Of a stretch of DNA of 64,000 nucleotides, positions 51,225 to 60,275 are shown piece by piece. This DNA comes from Hyphomicrobiaceae bacterium (GTDB lineage: Bacteria; Pseudomonadota; Alphaproteobacteria; Rhizobiales; Hyphomicrobiaceae). Location of the stretch: NCBI GenBank assembly GCA_023384095.1, contig JAHDXT010000013.1, positions 27,919-91,918 on the forward strand, in the 5' to 3' direction. Within the stretch, counting starts at the first letter, position 1; the number at the start of each line of letters is the position of its first letter. Position numbers and translations under genes: made by a program. The notes beneath the pieces are model-generated. The model ran no database searches, had not been told where the DNA came from, and worked only from the letters and a program-made list of their open reading frames with translations.

Positions 51225-52457
51225 CTATGCGCCGAACTTCATCAGCTTGATGGCGTCGAAATCCTGAACGCCGCCGCCGACGCGCTTGGTCGTGTAGAAC
51301 AGCACGTAGGGCTTGGCGCTGTAGGGATCGCGCAGCACGCGGATGCCGACGCGGTCGACGATCAGATACCCGCGGCGGAAGTCGCCGAAGGCGATCGCAT
51401 GGCTGTCGGCGGCGACGTCCGGCATGTCCTCCGACTCCGCCACCGGGAAGCCCATCAGTGTCGGGGGCTCACCGGGCTTGGCTGACGGCTGCCAGAGATA
51501 GGCGCCGTCGCCGTCCTTCATCTTGCGCACGATGGACTGGGTCGCGCGGTTCATCACGAAGTGGGCATTGGCGCGATATCCGGCCTTCACCGCGTAGGAG
51601 AGGTCGATCAGCTTGTCGGCTGGATCGGTGGCCGGAAAGGCGCCCGGCGTTCCCGTCGCGATGGTTCCGATGTTGCCCCAGGTCCACGTGGCGTTCGCCA
51701 CCTTCGGGTAGGCGAGGAAGCCTTTCGGCTTGTTGACGCCGTCGCCGCTGACGAACGCGGCGCCCTCCTGCGCGGCGAATGCCGCCCGCACTTCCTCTGC
51801 GATCCACTGGTCGATGTCAACGACGGCGTCGTCGAGCAGTGACTGCGTGGCCGCCGGCATGGCGTAGATCTCCATGGTCGGGAAGGCGAGCTCCGCCAGC
51901 GCGGGGCTGTCCGTCTCCGGCCGCGCCGCGGTTTCGCCGACCCATCCGGTCTCGGGCCCGCTTATCGCGAACGGTTTCTTGTAGACCGAGCCGGACACCT
52001 GCCGCACCCCGGCAATGGCGCGGATCGGCGAGATGCCCCGCAGCGCCCGGTTGATCGAGCGCTCGGTCTCCTCGGGCACCACGTAGCCGCCATCGGTATC
52101 GGAGCCGGCCGACAGCGCCTTGCCCTCGAAGCCGCGCAGCACATGACTGTCGCCCCGGCGCATGTAGCCCTCGAACGCCGTCTTGTGGTCGAGGCCGCCT
52201 GAGGCGCGCACCGCCGAGCCGGCCAGGTGCGGGCGCGCCGACTTGTGGGCAAGCTCGTCGAGCGCCCGGTCGATGCGGGCAAGCTTGTCCGTCGTGACTA
52301 CGTCGGTGCTCAGGGATCGCTCGATCTCGCCGAGCCGGCGGTCGTTGGTTTCCTTGAACGCGTCGAACGCGCGCATGAAGTCCTCGAATGCGGCTCCGAG
52401 GTCCGCGTGCAAGCCTGACTTCACCTCGAGCCCTTTGTCGTTCAGCATGGCTGTCAT
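51225..52457 (-). CDS. GTA gp5: major capsid protein (HK97 fold)
   Basis: This 410-residue precursor has an N-terminal helical delta/scaffold region (about 1-105, with FEDFMRAFDAFKETNDRRLGEIER). The mature HK97-fold shell protein follows. Typical segments are LSAGSDTDGGYVVPEE, AAFAAQEGAAFVSGDGVNKPKGFL, AHFVMNRATQSIVRKMKDG and RRGYLIVDRVGIRVLRDPY. The gp4 protease is expected to remove the delta region. ATG 52457 overlaps the gp4 stop by four bases (ATGA); the longer reading frame upstream lies inside gp4. Confidence 0.95.
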   Translation of the reverse strand: MTAMLNDKGLEVKSGLHADLGAAFEDFMRAFDAFKETNDRRLGEIERSLSTDVVTTDKLARIDRALDELAHKSARPHLAGSAVRASGGLDHKTAFEGYMRRGDSHVLRGFEGKALSAGSDTDGGYVVPEETERSINRALRGISPIRAIAGVRQVSGSVYKKPFAISGPETGWVGETAARPETDSPALAELAFPTMEIYAMPAATQSLLDDAVVDIDQWIAEEVRAAFAAQEGAAFVSGDGVNKPKGFLAYPKVANATWTWGNIGTIATGTPGAFPATDPADKLIDLSYAVKAGYRANAHFVMNRATQSIVRKMKDGDGAYLWQPSAKPGEPPTLMGFPVAESEDMPDVAADSHAIAFGDFRRGYLIVDRVGIRVLRDPYSAKPYVLFYTTKRVGGGVQDFDAIKLMKFGA

Positions 52458-53173
52458 GATCCTCGTGCGGTAAGGGGTTGTCTGAGGAGTTGCGCCGCCG
52501 CCGCCATCTGCCTCAGCAGGCGCGACTCCCATGCCGAGGCCGGCCCCGCTTCCCGCAGGGGCCTGAGGCCTTTGAGGCCGTCGCGCATCACAGCGCGCGC
52601 CTCTGAGCGCGTGAACCCAGCGTCCTGCGTGAGCCAGCGCTCGAATTCCCGCTCGGTCGGCACGCGGCCGGCGAACGGATGGGACTTGACCGCTGCGACC
52701 CGTGCGTCGGGCAGCATCGGAAATGTGACGACAGAGATCTCCCAGAGATCGACTTTCTCCAGCCGGCGCACGCCGGTGCGAGGATTGCGTGCGCCCTTGA
52801 CCGTGCGGAAGCCGATCGAAAGCCCATCGATGGCGCCGGCGCGCATCAGCGACAGCACCTCGCGCGCCTTGGCGACCTCGGTGGCGAGCCGGCCGCGTAC
52901 GAACAACCCGCGCGCGTCCTCGTGGATTCTCGTCCAAGTGCCGATGGGCTGGTTGGCATCATGCTGGAACAGCATGCGGATGCCCGCCGCACCGCGCTTT
53001 TCGAGGCTGTCGAGGAAGGCGCCGGGAACCAGGACGTCCCGCCCCAGGTCCTCGCGGTGGAACAGGCTGGCGTAGCCTTCGAACGTGCCGTCGAGGGTTA
53101 CGTCTTTCAGGCTGAGCGGCGTGAGCTTGATTTCCCGTGCCGCCTCGAGCGGCCGATCGTCCAATGCTTGCAT
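52454..53173 (-). CDS. GTA gp4: HK97-family prohead protease
   Basis: This 239-residue U35-type protease has FEGYASLFHREDLGRDVLVPGAF, catalytic His71 in MLFQHDANQPIG and catalytic Ser119 in GAIDGLSIGFRT, followed by LEKVDLWEISVVTFPM. It processes the capsid delta domain during head maturation. A C-terminal extension of about 70 residues after the protease core contains REFERWLTQDAGFTRSEARA, a segment also common in GTA proteases. It starts 48 bases after the portal stop. The small gp3.5 gene of R. capsulatus is not seen in that gap. Confidence 0.94.
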   Translation of the reverse strand: MQALDDRPLEAAREIKLTPLSLKDVTLDGTFEGYASLFHREDLGRDVLVPGAFLDSLEKRGAAGIRMLFQHDANQPIGTWTRIHEDARGLFVRGRLATEVAKAREVLSLMRAGAIDGLSIGFRTVKGARNPRTGVRRLEKVDLWEISVVTFPMLPDARVAAVKSHPFAGRVPTEREFERWLTQDAGFTRSEARAVMRDGLKGLRPLREAGPASAWESRLLRQMAAAAQLLRQPLTARGS

Positions 53174-53221
53174 CCGATCCGTCCAGTTGCTGGTTCATGG
53201 TTCTGCTGCACGCCGCCGCGC

Positions 53222-54442
53222 TCAGCGGGACGGCAGTTGATCGCCGTCCGGAAGCGGCCCATAGCCGACCGCGGCGCGCTTCTCGTTGCGCGTCAGGAAT
53301 GCCGATCGCTCGAGGCGTGCCCAGAGCGCTTCCCGTTCCGACGACAGCCCTTCGATGGCGTCGAGATCGGGCTCGAGCTCCAGTTGCTCGCCCCAGGCCG
53401 GTGAAAGCCAGGCGGAGAGCGATCCGGCGGTGCGGCTGACCAGCGGCAGCACGGTCTGCCGCCAGAAGGTCCGGTTCGCTTCCTGGTAATTGGCGTAGGT
53501 GTTGTCACCCGGAATGCCGAGCAGCATCGGCGGCACGCCGAGCGCCAGGGCTATCTCGCGGGCGGCTCCGTGTCGGACTTCGACGAAATCCATGTCGCGC
53601 GGCGTGAGGCTCATCGACTTCCAGTCGAGACCGCCCTCGAGCAAGAGCGGCCGGCCGGCATTGCGCGCGCCCTGGAAGCTGCCCTCCAGCTCGGCCTTCA
53701 GCCGCTCAAACTGCTCGCCCGTCAGTTGGCCGCCGGAGTTGTAGACGAGGGCGCCCGAGGGCCGGGCCGAGTTGTCGAGCAGCGCCTTGTTCCAACGGCT
53801 CGCCGTGTTGTGGAGGTCGATCGCCGTCGCCGCCGCCTCGACCGGCGACAGCCCGTAGTGATCGTTGACGGGATGGAACAGCCTGACGTGCAGAATGCGC
53901 GCCACACTCGGCAGCACCTCTCCGCCGAGGCGAGTCGTGCGGCCGCCGGCCGCGTACTCGAAAGCCTCCGGCCAGCCGTCCGCGCCTGGAATGACCCGCA
54001 TCCGGTCCGGGCGCAGGACGTGCAGCTCCCGCAGGCTTCCCTCTAAGGCTGCCGCCTCCAGGTAGGCGTTGCCGGCGACGAGCAGGTAACCATACCAGGC
54101 CTCGAGGAGGTCTGCCGTCGTGCGCCCGGGACCCGGTCGCCGCAGCAGCTCGAGCAGCGGATGGACATCGATCTCGCGCTCGCGCTCGTAGAGCAGCAGG
54201 GGAACGGAGGCTGCTGCCTCCGAGATCATGCGCACGCAGCGATAGACGATGGGGTTCTGCATCATGCCTTCGCGGGCGAAGGCAGCGTAGTCGCGCGGCA
54301 TCCACGCCGGCAGACCGAGCCCCTCGACCGAGGTCAGCGGCGCGGCGGCGCTCCCCTTCCGTTCGCCCTTGCGCGCCGGCAGGATGCGGAGGGCGCGCGC
54401 CATCCGCGCCAGCCGTGAGGGCTGTCGTTCGACTGCTGTCAT
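53222..54442 (-). CDS. GTA gp3: portal protein
   Basis: This 406-residue HK97-type portal protein contains NPIVYRCVRMISEAAASVPLLLY, WYGYLLVAGNAYLEA, HYGLSPVEAAATAIDLHN, ARPSGALVYNSGGQLT and LALGVPPMLLGIPGDNTYANYQEANR, the core of the portal ring through which DNA is packaged. Both its length and its order next to gp4 match GTA portals. It is preceded by a 341-base gap that contains a palindromic repeat, so it may be transcribed separately from the terminase genes. Confidence 0.95.
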   Translation of the reverse strand: MTAVERQPSRLARMARALRILPARKGERKGSAAAPLTSVEGLGLPAWMPRDYAAFAREGMMQNPIVYRCVRMISEAAASVPLLLYEREREIDVHPLLELLRRPGPGRTTADLLEAWYGYLLVAGNAYLEAAALEGSLRELHVLRPDRMRVIPGADGWPEAFEYAAGGRTTRLGGEVLPSVARILHVRLFHPVNDHYGLSPVEAAATAIDLHNTASRWNKALLDNSARPSGALVYNSGGQLTGEQFERLKAELEGSFQGARNAGRPLLLEGGLDWKSMSLTPRDMDFVEVRHGAAREIALALGVPPMLLGIPGDNTYANYQEANRTFWRQTVLPLVSRTAGSLSAWLSPAWGEQLELEPDLDAIEGLSSEREALWARLERSAFLTRNEKRAAVGYGPLPDGDQLPSR

Positions 54443-54557
54443 CTTCCACCCAGTTGCTGAAAGGCTTGCCTGCCCGCGGGCGTCCCTTGAACGCTTGGCG
54501 CCGGATCCGGAGCTAGGGTCTTTCCGGTTGAGATCGAAACGGTAGCAGCGAGCACGT

Positions 54558-54686
54558 CTCCCCTCCCCCTTGCGGGGAGGGGTCGGGGGTGGGGGTGCCT
54601 CTGCATCAACGTCTCAGTTGTGGCCCCACCCCACCCGCGCATCGCGCCTGCGGCTCGATGCGCCGCCCACCCCGTCAAGGGGAGGG
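54558..54686. repeat. Palindromic intergenic repeat between terminase and portal genes
   Basis: The 341-base gap 54443-54783 holds no gene. Its centre is a GC-rich palindromic element with stem CCCCTCCCC (54560-54568) / GGGGAGGGG (54574-54582) and a second stem GCGCATCG (54637-54644) / CGATGCGC (54656-54663). The CCACCCC-rich sequence around them ends in CCCGTCAAGGGGAGGG. This matches a family of intergenic mosaic repeats I recall from many Rhizobiales genomes. Nothing else in the gap was recognised. Its presence inside the GTA cluster may split the transcript. Confidence 0.75.
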
Positions 54687-54783
54687 CATCATACCATCCC
54701 GACGACCCTCAGCCTGGTTCTCTCTCACTGGAAAGGCGGGAATCGACCTGAGCTGATATGCTTCGATCCAAGTCGGAAAAACT

Positions 54784-56154
54784 CTACAGCGTCCGCACCG
54801 CGGGCCGTGGTGGCGCGTCGAGGATCAGCTCCGTCAATGCCCAGACCAGCGCGTCGAGCCGATCAGGGCTCCTGCCCGCGACCAGCCCGTCGGCGCCGAA
54901 CGCCAGCATCTGCGCCTCGAGCGCTGCGTGTCGCCCGACATGGGCGACGCGGCCTTCCGCATAGAGCGCCGCCACTGGCTCGGCCCGCAGCCATTTGCCC
55001 CGCGTCGCCCGCACCATGCGGATCGGCACCGCCGGATCGATCTGCCGCAGCACGCTCTCGACGAGGTCGCCGCCCTGATTGACTTCCGCCACGATGCGGT
55101 CGGCAGCGAAATCCCGGTACGCGGTGATCGCGGCGCGCGCCCACACGTGCGGCTCGCGGCCTTGCAGGGTCCGGTCCGCGAGTACATAGGCCCGCCTGTC
55201 GGCGCCCAGGCCTGCCACGCAGATCCCGCAGGCGTCGGAAGACTTCGTCGCCGTGACCGGCGGATCGACCGCCACCACGACCCGCTGCAGCGGCGGCGAG
55301 CCCGCCGCGCGATGCTGCTCGATCCATTCGACCCGCCAGAGCGCGCCCGGCACGTCGTCGATCAGCTCGCCCTCGAGCTCCTGGCGGCCGAGCAGCGTCC
55401 CGGCATACCGGCGCTGCATCTGCGAGAGGAACGCCGGCGCGAGATTGGCGGCGTTGTCGGCCGTGCGCACCCGCGTCACCACCGTGCTCTCCTCGCCCAT
55501 GATTCGCTTCAGGATCGCGGCCGGCCGCGGCGTCGTCGTTACGACCTGTTGCGGCATCGTCCCGAGCCGCAGTCCGAACTGCAGCATGTCCCAGGTCTCC
55601 TCCGCGCGCCGCCACTTCGCGATCTCGTCGAGCCAGGCGGCGGCGAACTGCGGCCCGCGCAGACTCTCCGGGTCTTCGGCCGAGAAGAGTTGCGCGACGA
55701 CGCCGCTCGACCAGGCGATCTGGCGCTTCGAGAGCTCGAAGCGGGGCCGTCCGCCTGGCGGATGGACAGCGAGCAGCCCGGAGACGCCCTCCACCATGAC
55801 GCTACGGACCTGGTCCAGGGTCTCGCCCACGAGCGCGATCCGGCCGCTGCCGGCCGCTCCGCTCCGCGCCAGCGACTCGGCTTGCGACCGCACCCATTCG
55901 GCGCCGGCGCGGGTCTTGCCCGAGCCGCGGCCGCCGAGGATCAGCCAGGTCCGCCAGTGGCGGCCGTGCGCGTCGCATTCAGGAGGCAACTGGTCGTCGC
56001 GCGCCCAGGTCTGCCAATCCCATTCGAGGAACCGCAGATGCCCGGGCGGCAGCCCTGCAAGCGCTGCAGCCACGTCATAGCGGCTGGCGGCGCTCGCCAA
56101 GCCTGAGAATGCGTTCCGCAATCTCGAGGCGGAGCCGGTCCGCCTCGGCGTCAT
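54784..56154 (-). CDS. GTA gp2: terminase large subunit
   Basis: This protein of about 456 residues has Walker A GGRGSGKTRAGAEW and Walker B AAWLDEIAKW. The coupling segment MPQQVVTTTPRP follows. The C-terminal RNase H-like nuclease has VVVAVDPPVTATKSSDACG, RIVAEVNQGGDLVESVLR and DRLDALVWALTEL. It packages host DNA fragments by the headful mechanism into GTA particles. The start is uncertain. ATG 56154 overlaps gp1 by 80 bases and gives about 50 residues before the family block WRTWLILGGRG, close to the usual length; GTG or TTG starts further down are possible. Confidence 0.94.
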   Translation of the reverse strand: MTPRRTGSASRLRNAFSGLASAASRYDVAAALAGLPPGHLRFLEWDWQTWARDDQLPPECDAHGRHWRTWLILGGRGSGKTRAGAEWVRSQAESLARSGAAGSGRIALVGETLDQVRSVMVEGVSGLLAVHPPGGRPRFELSKRQIAWSSGVVAQLFSAEDPESLRGPQFAAAWLDEIAKWRRAEETWDMLQFGLRLGTMPQQVVTTTPRPAAILKRIMGEESTVVTRVRTADNAANLAPAFLSQMQRRYAGTLLGRQELEGELIDDVPGALWRVEWIEQHRAAGSPPLQRVVVAVDPPVTATKSSDACGICVAGLGADRRAYVLADRTLQGREPHVWARAAITAYRDFAADRIVAEVNQGGDLVESVLRQIDPAVPIRMVRATRGKWLRAEPVAALYAEGRVAHVGRHAALEAQMLAFGADGLVAGRSPDRLDALVWALTELILDAPPRPAVRTL

Positions 56155-56599
56155 CGAGGTCGATGGCGGAGCCGGAGTTCGGGGCGGCGCCCCGGGCGGG
56201 ATCGGTCTCAGATTGCAGCTCCGTGATCTTCCCAAGGGTGCGGGTCAGTGCGCCGATCGCGCGCGTGTCGCGCTCGCGATCGGCTGCCGTCGCCGGCTCG
56301 TCCGAATCCATACGCATCTCCATCAGCTCGAGATTCCTGTCGACCGCCTGGAGCAGCCGGGAGATCAGGGCGCGCCGCCCGGACTGCCCGTCGCTCTTGC
56401 CGCAACCGACCGTGATTTTCGCGCCTGACCGCTCCGAGCGCTTCGGCCAGCCTTGAGCCAGGCGCCGCTTCTGGATCGCCGACGGCGTCGTCCCGTGCGT
56501 GGCCGCGATGGCGCGAACCGTCGTCCCGCTCTCCTCGTACAGCCGGCGAATGGCCACCCAGTCGGGCGCCCGCCGGCGCGAGCCGTTCGTTCCGCTCAT
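56075..56599 (-). CDS. GTA gp1: small terminase-like DNA-binding protein
   Basis: This 174-residue protein has an N-terminal helix-turn-helix (DWVAIRRLYEESGTTVRAIA, then HGTTPSAIQKR), the beginning expected of GTA gp1 and phage small terminases. A helical middle has LISRLLQAVDRNLELMEMRM and RDTRAIGALTRTLGKITEL. The acidic C terminus probably contacts the large subunit. It is the first gene of the GTA cluster. ATG 56599 has only a weak ribosome binding site. Longer in-frame Met at 56683 would place the start on the -10 region of the putative promoter and is rejected. Confidence 0.88.
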   Translation of the reverse strand: MSGTNGSRRRAPDWVAIRRLYEESGTTVRAIAATHGTTPSAIQKRRLAQGWPKRSERSGAKITVGCGKSDGQSGRRALISRLLQAVDRNLELMEMRMDSDEPATAADRERDTRAIGALTRTLGKITELQSETDPARGAAPNSGSAIDLDDAEADRLRLEIAERILRLGERRQPL

Positions 56600-56682
56600 T
56601 GCTGTCCGAATTCGATCTGGGGAGGAACGCAGCAGTCGCTCGCCGCCAGCAGGCCTGCACGCAACTGTCGCGTTATACAGCA

Positions 56683-56711
56683 CTTATGCCAGAGCAGCGC
56701 GACGCTGTCAA
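56683..56711 (-). promoter_or_regulatory. Putative GTA promoter (sigma-70 type)
   Basis: On the minus strand TTGACA (56711-56706) is followed after 17 bases by CATAAG (56688-56683), a perfect -35 with a moderate -10. An alternative TATAAC lies further down (56677-56672). The site is about 84 bases before the gp1 start. The surrounding 56700-56770 stretch is AT-rich relative to the rest of the window, as expected of a regulatory region. No full CtrA box (TTAA-N7-TTAA) was found. The rest of the 56600-56820 gap shows nothing else. Confidence 0.45.
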
Positions 56712-56820
56712 CGGGAAAAACGAGAAAACATCAGCATTTTCAATTACTTAATGCAGACACGCGGCTGCCCGCGCACATACTAACACGACCAGCGCTCGCG
56801 GGGATAAGGCACTGGCCAGA

Positions 56821-58152
56821 CTAATTGGACTGCTGCACCATGCCTTGCTGCACGGCGAGCACGTGCCCTGCCAGGTAGAGCGAGCCGCAGATCAGGATCC
56901 GCTTCGGCGAGTCGTCCCCCGCCTCGATCTGCCGAATCGCGGCGGGCACGTCGGCGGCCGATTCGGAGCGGAATCCGATGTCCCGCGCGATGCTGGCCAG
57001 CGCCTCGGGCTGATGCGGCGCCTCGTGCGCCCCCGGGATCGGCACCGTCACGATCCCTTTCGCCAGGCCACGGAATGGCGACAGGAAGCCCTCGGCATCC
57101 TTGTGCCCCATCATCCCGACGATGAGGTGCAGCGGGCTCGAGGAGCGTTCCTCGAGGTCCGCCAGCGTCTGGGCAATCGCCTTGCCGCCGGCCGGGTTGT
57201 GACCGCCATCGAGCCACAGCTCCGAACCGGGCGCAGTCATGTCCGGCAGCGGGCCGGACCTGAGGCGCTGCATGCGCGCGGGCCACTCGACCTCGACCAG
57301 GCCGCGCCCGATGGCCGGCTCGCCGAGCCCGAAGCGGCGCAGGGCCAGAGCGGCGGCTACTGCCGTCCCAGCATTGACGATCTGATGCCGGCCGATGAGC
57401 CCGGGCTTCGGCAGGTCGAGGAGCACGTTCTCCTGCTGGAACACCAGACGGCCGCGCTGCTCGTAGGCGTCGAAGTGATGCCCCCAGGCCCGGACCGGCG
57501 CGCGGACGCACGATGCGCGGTTGCAGATCACCTGCAGGGCCTCGTCCTCCTGCTGGGAAATGACCGCCGGCACGTCCGGCTTCAGGATTCCCGCCTTCTC
57601 GCCGGCGATCTTGCCCAGCGTGTCCCCGAGCTTCTCGGCGTGATCCATCGCGACCGGCGTAATCACCGACAGGAGGGGACGAGCGACGACATTGGTGGCG
57701 TCGAGGCGGCCGCCAAGGCCCACCTCCAGGATGACGGCATCGGCGGGCGTCTCGGCGAAGGCCACGAACGCGGCCGCCGTCGTGATCTCGAAGAACGTGA
57801 TCGGATCGGCGCCATTGACCCGAGAAACGTGCGCCAGCAGGTCGATGAGCGCCGTTTCGCCGATGGGTCCGGCCTTGCCGGCCGGTCCCGCGAGCGAGAT
57901 GCGCTCATGGAAGCGGACCAGATGCGGCGAGGTATAGACGTGCACCCGGCAGCCGGCCGCCTCGAGCATGGATTTGAGATAGGCCGACGTCGAGCCCTTG
58001 CCGTTGGTGCCGGCGACATGAATGACCGGCGGCAGCCTTTCGTGCGGATTGCCGAGCTTCGCCAGCAGCCGCTCGATGCGCCCCAGCGACAGGTCGATGA
58101 GCTGCGGGTGCAGCCGCTTCAACTGGGCAAGAAGTTCGTCGCTCGTGGGCAT
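56821..58152 (-). CDS. folC: Bifunctional folylpolyglutamate synthase / dihydrofolate synthase
   Basis: This 443-residue FolC ligase has the ATP-binding P-loop HVAGTNGKGSTSAYL (about 45-59) and HVYTSPHLVRFHERISL. The Mg-binding segment VILEVGLGGRLDATN and the ISQQEDEAL region follow. The Mur-ligase-like C-terminal domain has LWLDGGHNPAGGKAI and ILICGSLYLAGHVLAV. It adds glutamate to dihydropteroate and to reduced folates in the cytoplasm. The gene follows accD by 73 bases and ends the trp-accD-folC run, the usual Rhizobiales order. Confidence 0.96.
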   Translation of the reverse strand: MPTSDELLAQLKRLHPQLIDLSLGRIERLLAKLGNPHERLPPVIHVAGTNGKGSTSAYLKSMLEAAGCRVHVYTSPHLVRFHERISLAGPAGKAGPIGETALIDLLAHVSRVNGADPITFFEITTAAAFVAFAETPADAVILEVGLGGRLDATNVVARPLLSVITPVAMDHAEKLGDTLGKIAGEKAGILKPDVPAVISQQEDEALQVICNRASCVRAPVRAWGHHFDAYEQRGRLVFQQENVLLDLPKPGLIGRHQIVNAGTAVAAALALRRFGLGEPAIGRGLVEVEWPARMQRLRSGPLPDMTAPGSELWLDGGHNPAGGKAIAQTLADLEERSSSPLHLIVGMMGHKDAEGFLSPFRGLAKGIVTVPIPGAHEAPHQPEALASIARDIGFRSESAADVPAAIRQIEAGDDSPKRILICGSLYLAGHVLAVQQGMVQQSN

Positions 58153-58225
58153 GACAGCTCCGCCAGCCGCCTACGCCTGACCCGGACGGCGCTCGAATGT
58201 ATGAAAACCGGTCATCGACCGCCGG

Positions 58226-59320
58226 TCAGGAACTGCGGGCCCCGTCCTTGGGAAGGACCCGCGAGGCGCCGGGCTCGATCTCCCGCTTGCCCTTGTCGCG
58301 CGACTCCAGCTTCGATACGTCGAAGCGTTCCTCGTCCGAGAGCGGCTCGGCCTCGATGACGACATCCCTCGCCGACTTGGCGTGGGGCTCGATCAGCAGC
58401 CCGTCGACCGGGGTTCCGTTCACGTGCGCATACCCGTTGATGGGCCTGGCCTTCTCCTTGGGCCGCGATTTGCTGGCCATCAGCAGCCGGCACACGCGCG
58501 ACAGCGTCTCGCGCAGGTCGTGGCGGTGCACCACCATGTCGATCATGCCGTGCGCGAGCAGGTATTCCGCGCGCTGGAACCCGTCGGGAAGCTGCTCGCG
58601 GATCGTCTGCTGGATGACGCGCGGCCCGGCAAAGCAGATGAGCGCGCCCGGCTCAGCGATATGGATGTCGCCGAGCATGGCGTAGGAAGCGGTGACGCCG
58701 CCCGTGGTCGGGTCCGTCAGCACGACGACGTAGGGCAGCCGCGCCTCGCGCAGGCGCTGAACCGCGATGGTGGTGCGTGGCATCTGCATCAGCGAGAGAA
58801 TGCCCTCCTGCATGCGCGCGCCTCCGGAGGCCGCGAACAGGATGAAGGGCGTCTTCCTCTCGACCGCTCGCAGCATGCCGGCAATCACCGCCTCGCCCGC
58901 CGCCATGCCGAGCGACCCGCCCATGAACCGGAAGTCCTGCGCCGCCGCCACGACGTCATGGCCGTCGAGCGATCCTTCGCCCACCAGCACCGCATCGTCG
59001 AGCTGTGTATCGGCCTTGGCGTCCTTCAGCCGGTCCGTATATCGCCGGCCGTCGCGGAACTTCAGCGGGTCGAGCGGAACGCCGGGAACCGGATAGCGCA
59101 CATACTCTCCCTCGTCGAACAGGTGCTTGAGGCGGGCGTCGGCACCCATGCGGAAGTGGTAGTTCGAGCCGGGCACGACGAACTGGTTGGCCTCCAGATC
59201 CTTGCAGAAGACCATCTGGCCGCTTTCCGGGCACTTCACCCAGAGATTGTCCGGAACCTCGCGCTTCGTGGTCAGGAAGCTGCGGATCTTGGGACGCACG
59301 ACGTTGTTGATCCAGTTCAC
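58226..59320 (-). CDS. accD: Acetyl-CoA carboxylase carboxyltransferase subunit beta
   Basis: This 364-residue subunit transfers the carboxyl group from biotin to acetyl-CoA in complex with AccA. It shows [39 protein letters not shown] and [21 protein letters not shown]. The N-terminal zinc ribbon is degenerate. The [14 protein letters not shown]...VVPGSNYHF region retains only two cysteines in different spacing instead of CXXC-CXXC, as in several Alphaproteobacteria. The C-terminal 60 residues form a charged tail. The gene lies 84 bases after trpA on the same strand. Confidence 0.96.
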   Translation of the reverse strand: MNWINNVVRPKIRSFLTTKREVPDNLWVKCPESGQMVFCKDLEANQFVVPGSNYHFRMGADARLKHLFDEGEYVRYPVPGVPLDPLKFRDGRRYTDRLKDAKADTQLDDAVLVGEGSLDGHDVVAAAQDFRFMGGSLGMAAGEAVIAGMLRAVERKTPFILFAASGGARMQEGILSLMQMPRTTIAVQRLREARLPYVVVLTDPTTGGVTASYAMLGDIHIAEPGALICFAGPRVIQQTIREQLPDGFQRAEYLLAHGMIDMVVHRHDLRETLSRVCRLLMASKSRPKEKARPINGYAHVNGTPVDGLLIEPHAKSARDVVIEAEPLSDEERFDVSKLESRDKGKREIEPGASRVLPKDGARSS

Positions 59321-59404
59321 GCTCGAGCGCTCCTCACACTCCGAATACCCAAACCGTCCGCCCTCAGCGATCCCATCCCCGCCCGTTGTCGCGATTCGCG
59401 AACC

Positions 59405-60256
59405 TCAGCCCGCCATGTTCGGCCTGCCCGGCGCCGTTCGCAATCCACTGCCCAGGCTTTTCACCAGCTCCAGGACCGCCGGCACCGTCTGACCCGTCGC
59501 GCTGCCGTCCGGACCGAGAGTTCGCCGGATGGCCTCGACCAGGGCCGAGCCGACGACGACGCCATCCGCGCCCCGAGCGATGGCCTCGGCCTGCTCGGGA
59601 GTCCTTACGCCAAACCCGACGGCGACGGGCAGCGTTGTCGCTCGCCTGATCCTGTCGACCTGCGCGTGAACCGCCTCGACATCCGGCGTCGCCGTCCCGG
59701 TGATCCCGGTGATCGAGACATAATAGACGAACCCGCTCGAGTTGGCGAGCACGGCGGGCAGGCGCCTCGAATCGGTCGTCGGCGTGGCGAGCCGGATGAA
59801 GCTCAGCCCGCGCCCGGCGGCTGGCAGGCAGAGCTCGTCGTCGGCCTCCGGCGGCACGTCGACAACGATCAGACCATCCACGCCAGCGGCCTTCGCATCG
59901 TCGAGAAAAGCTTCCGCCGGGTAGACGTAGATCGGGTTGTAATAGCCCATGAGAACGATCGGGGTGTCCCGATCCTGCTTCCTGAACCCCGCGACCAGGG
60001 CCAGCGTCTTGCGCATGGTCTGGCCGGCCGCCAGCGCCCGCTGCGAGGAGGCCTGGATCGTCGGTCCGTCGGCCATCGGGTCGGAGAACGGCATGCCGAG
60101 CTCGATGACGTCGGCGCCGGCCGCCGGCAGCCCCGCCAGCAGGCGCGCGCACGTCTCGTAGTCGGGATCGCCCGCGGTGACGAACGTGACCAGAGCAGCC
60201 CGGCCGTCGCGCTTCAGCGCGGCAAACCGGCGGTCGATTCGCGTCTCCACAGTCAT
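59405..60256 (-). CDS. trpA: Tryptophan synthase alpha chain
   Basis: This 283-residue TIM-barrel subunit cleaves indole-3-glycerol phosphate to indole. The catalytic acids are Glu52 in ELGMPFSDP and Asp63 in MADGPTIQ. The phosphate-binding part is [11 protein letters not shown] and [14 protein letters not shown]. Length and motifs are normal. It follows trpB by 19 bases, so the operon order is trpF-trpB-trpA. Confidence 0.96.
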   Translation of the reverse strand: MTVETRIDRRFAALKRDGRAALVTFVTAGDPDYETCARLLAGLPAAGADVIELGMPFSDPMADGPTIQASSQRALAAGQTMRKTLALVAGFRKQDRDTPIVLMGYYNPIYVYPAEAFLDDAKAAGVDGLIVVDVPPEADDELCLPAAGRGLSFIRLATPTTDSRRLPAVLANSSGFVYYVSITGITGTATPDVEAVHAQVDRIRRATTLPVAVGFGVRTPEQAEAIARGADGVVVGSALVEAIRRTLGPDGSATGQTVPAVLELVKSLGSGLRTAPGRPNMAG

Positions 60257-60275
60257 TTTTCCCCGCCCCGCCGCC

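Noticed and set aside
53174..53221. GTA gp3.5 gene between portal and protease
   Set aside because: The 48-base gap is too short, and the frame that opens there runs through gp4 with shadow-like composition.
56740..56765. CtrA binding site before the GTA cluster
   Set aside because: Only one TTAA half-site (in CTTAATGC) is present; the second half at the N7 spacing is missing.
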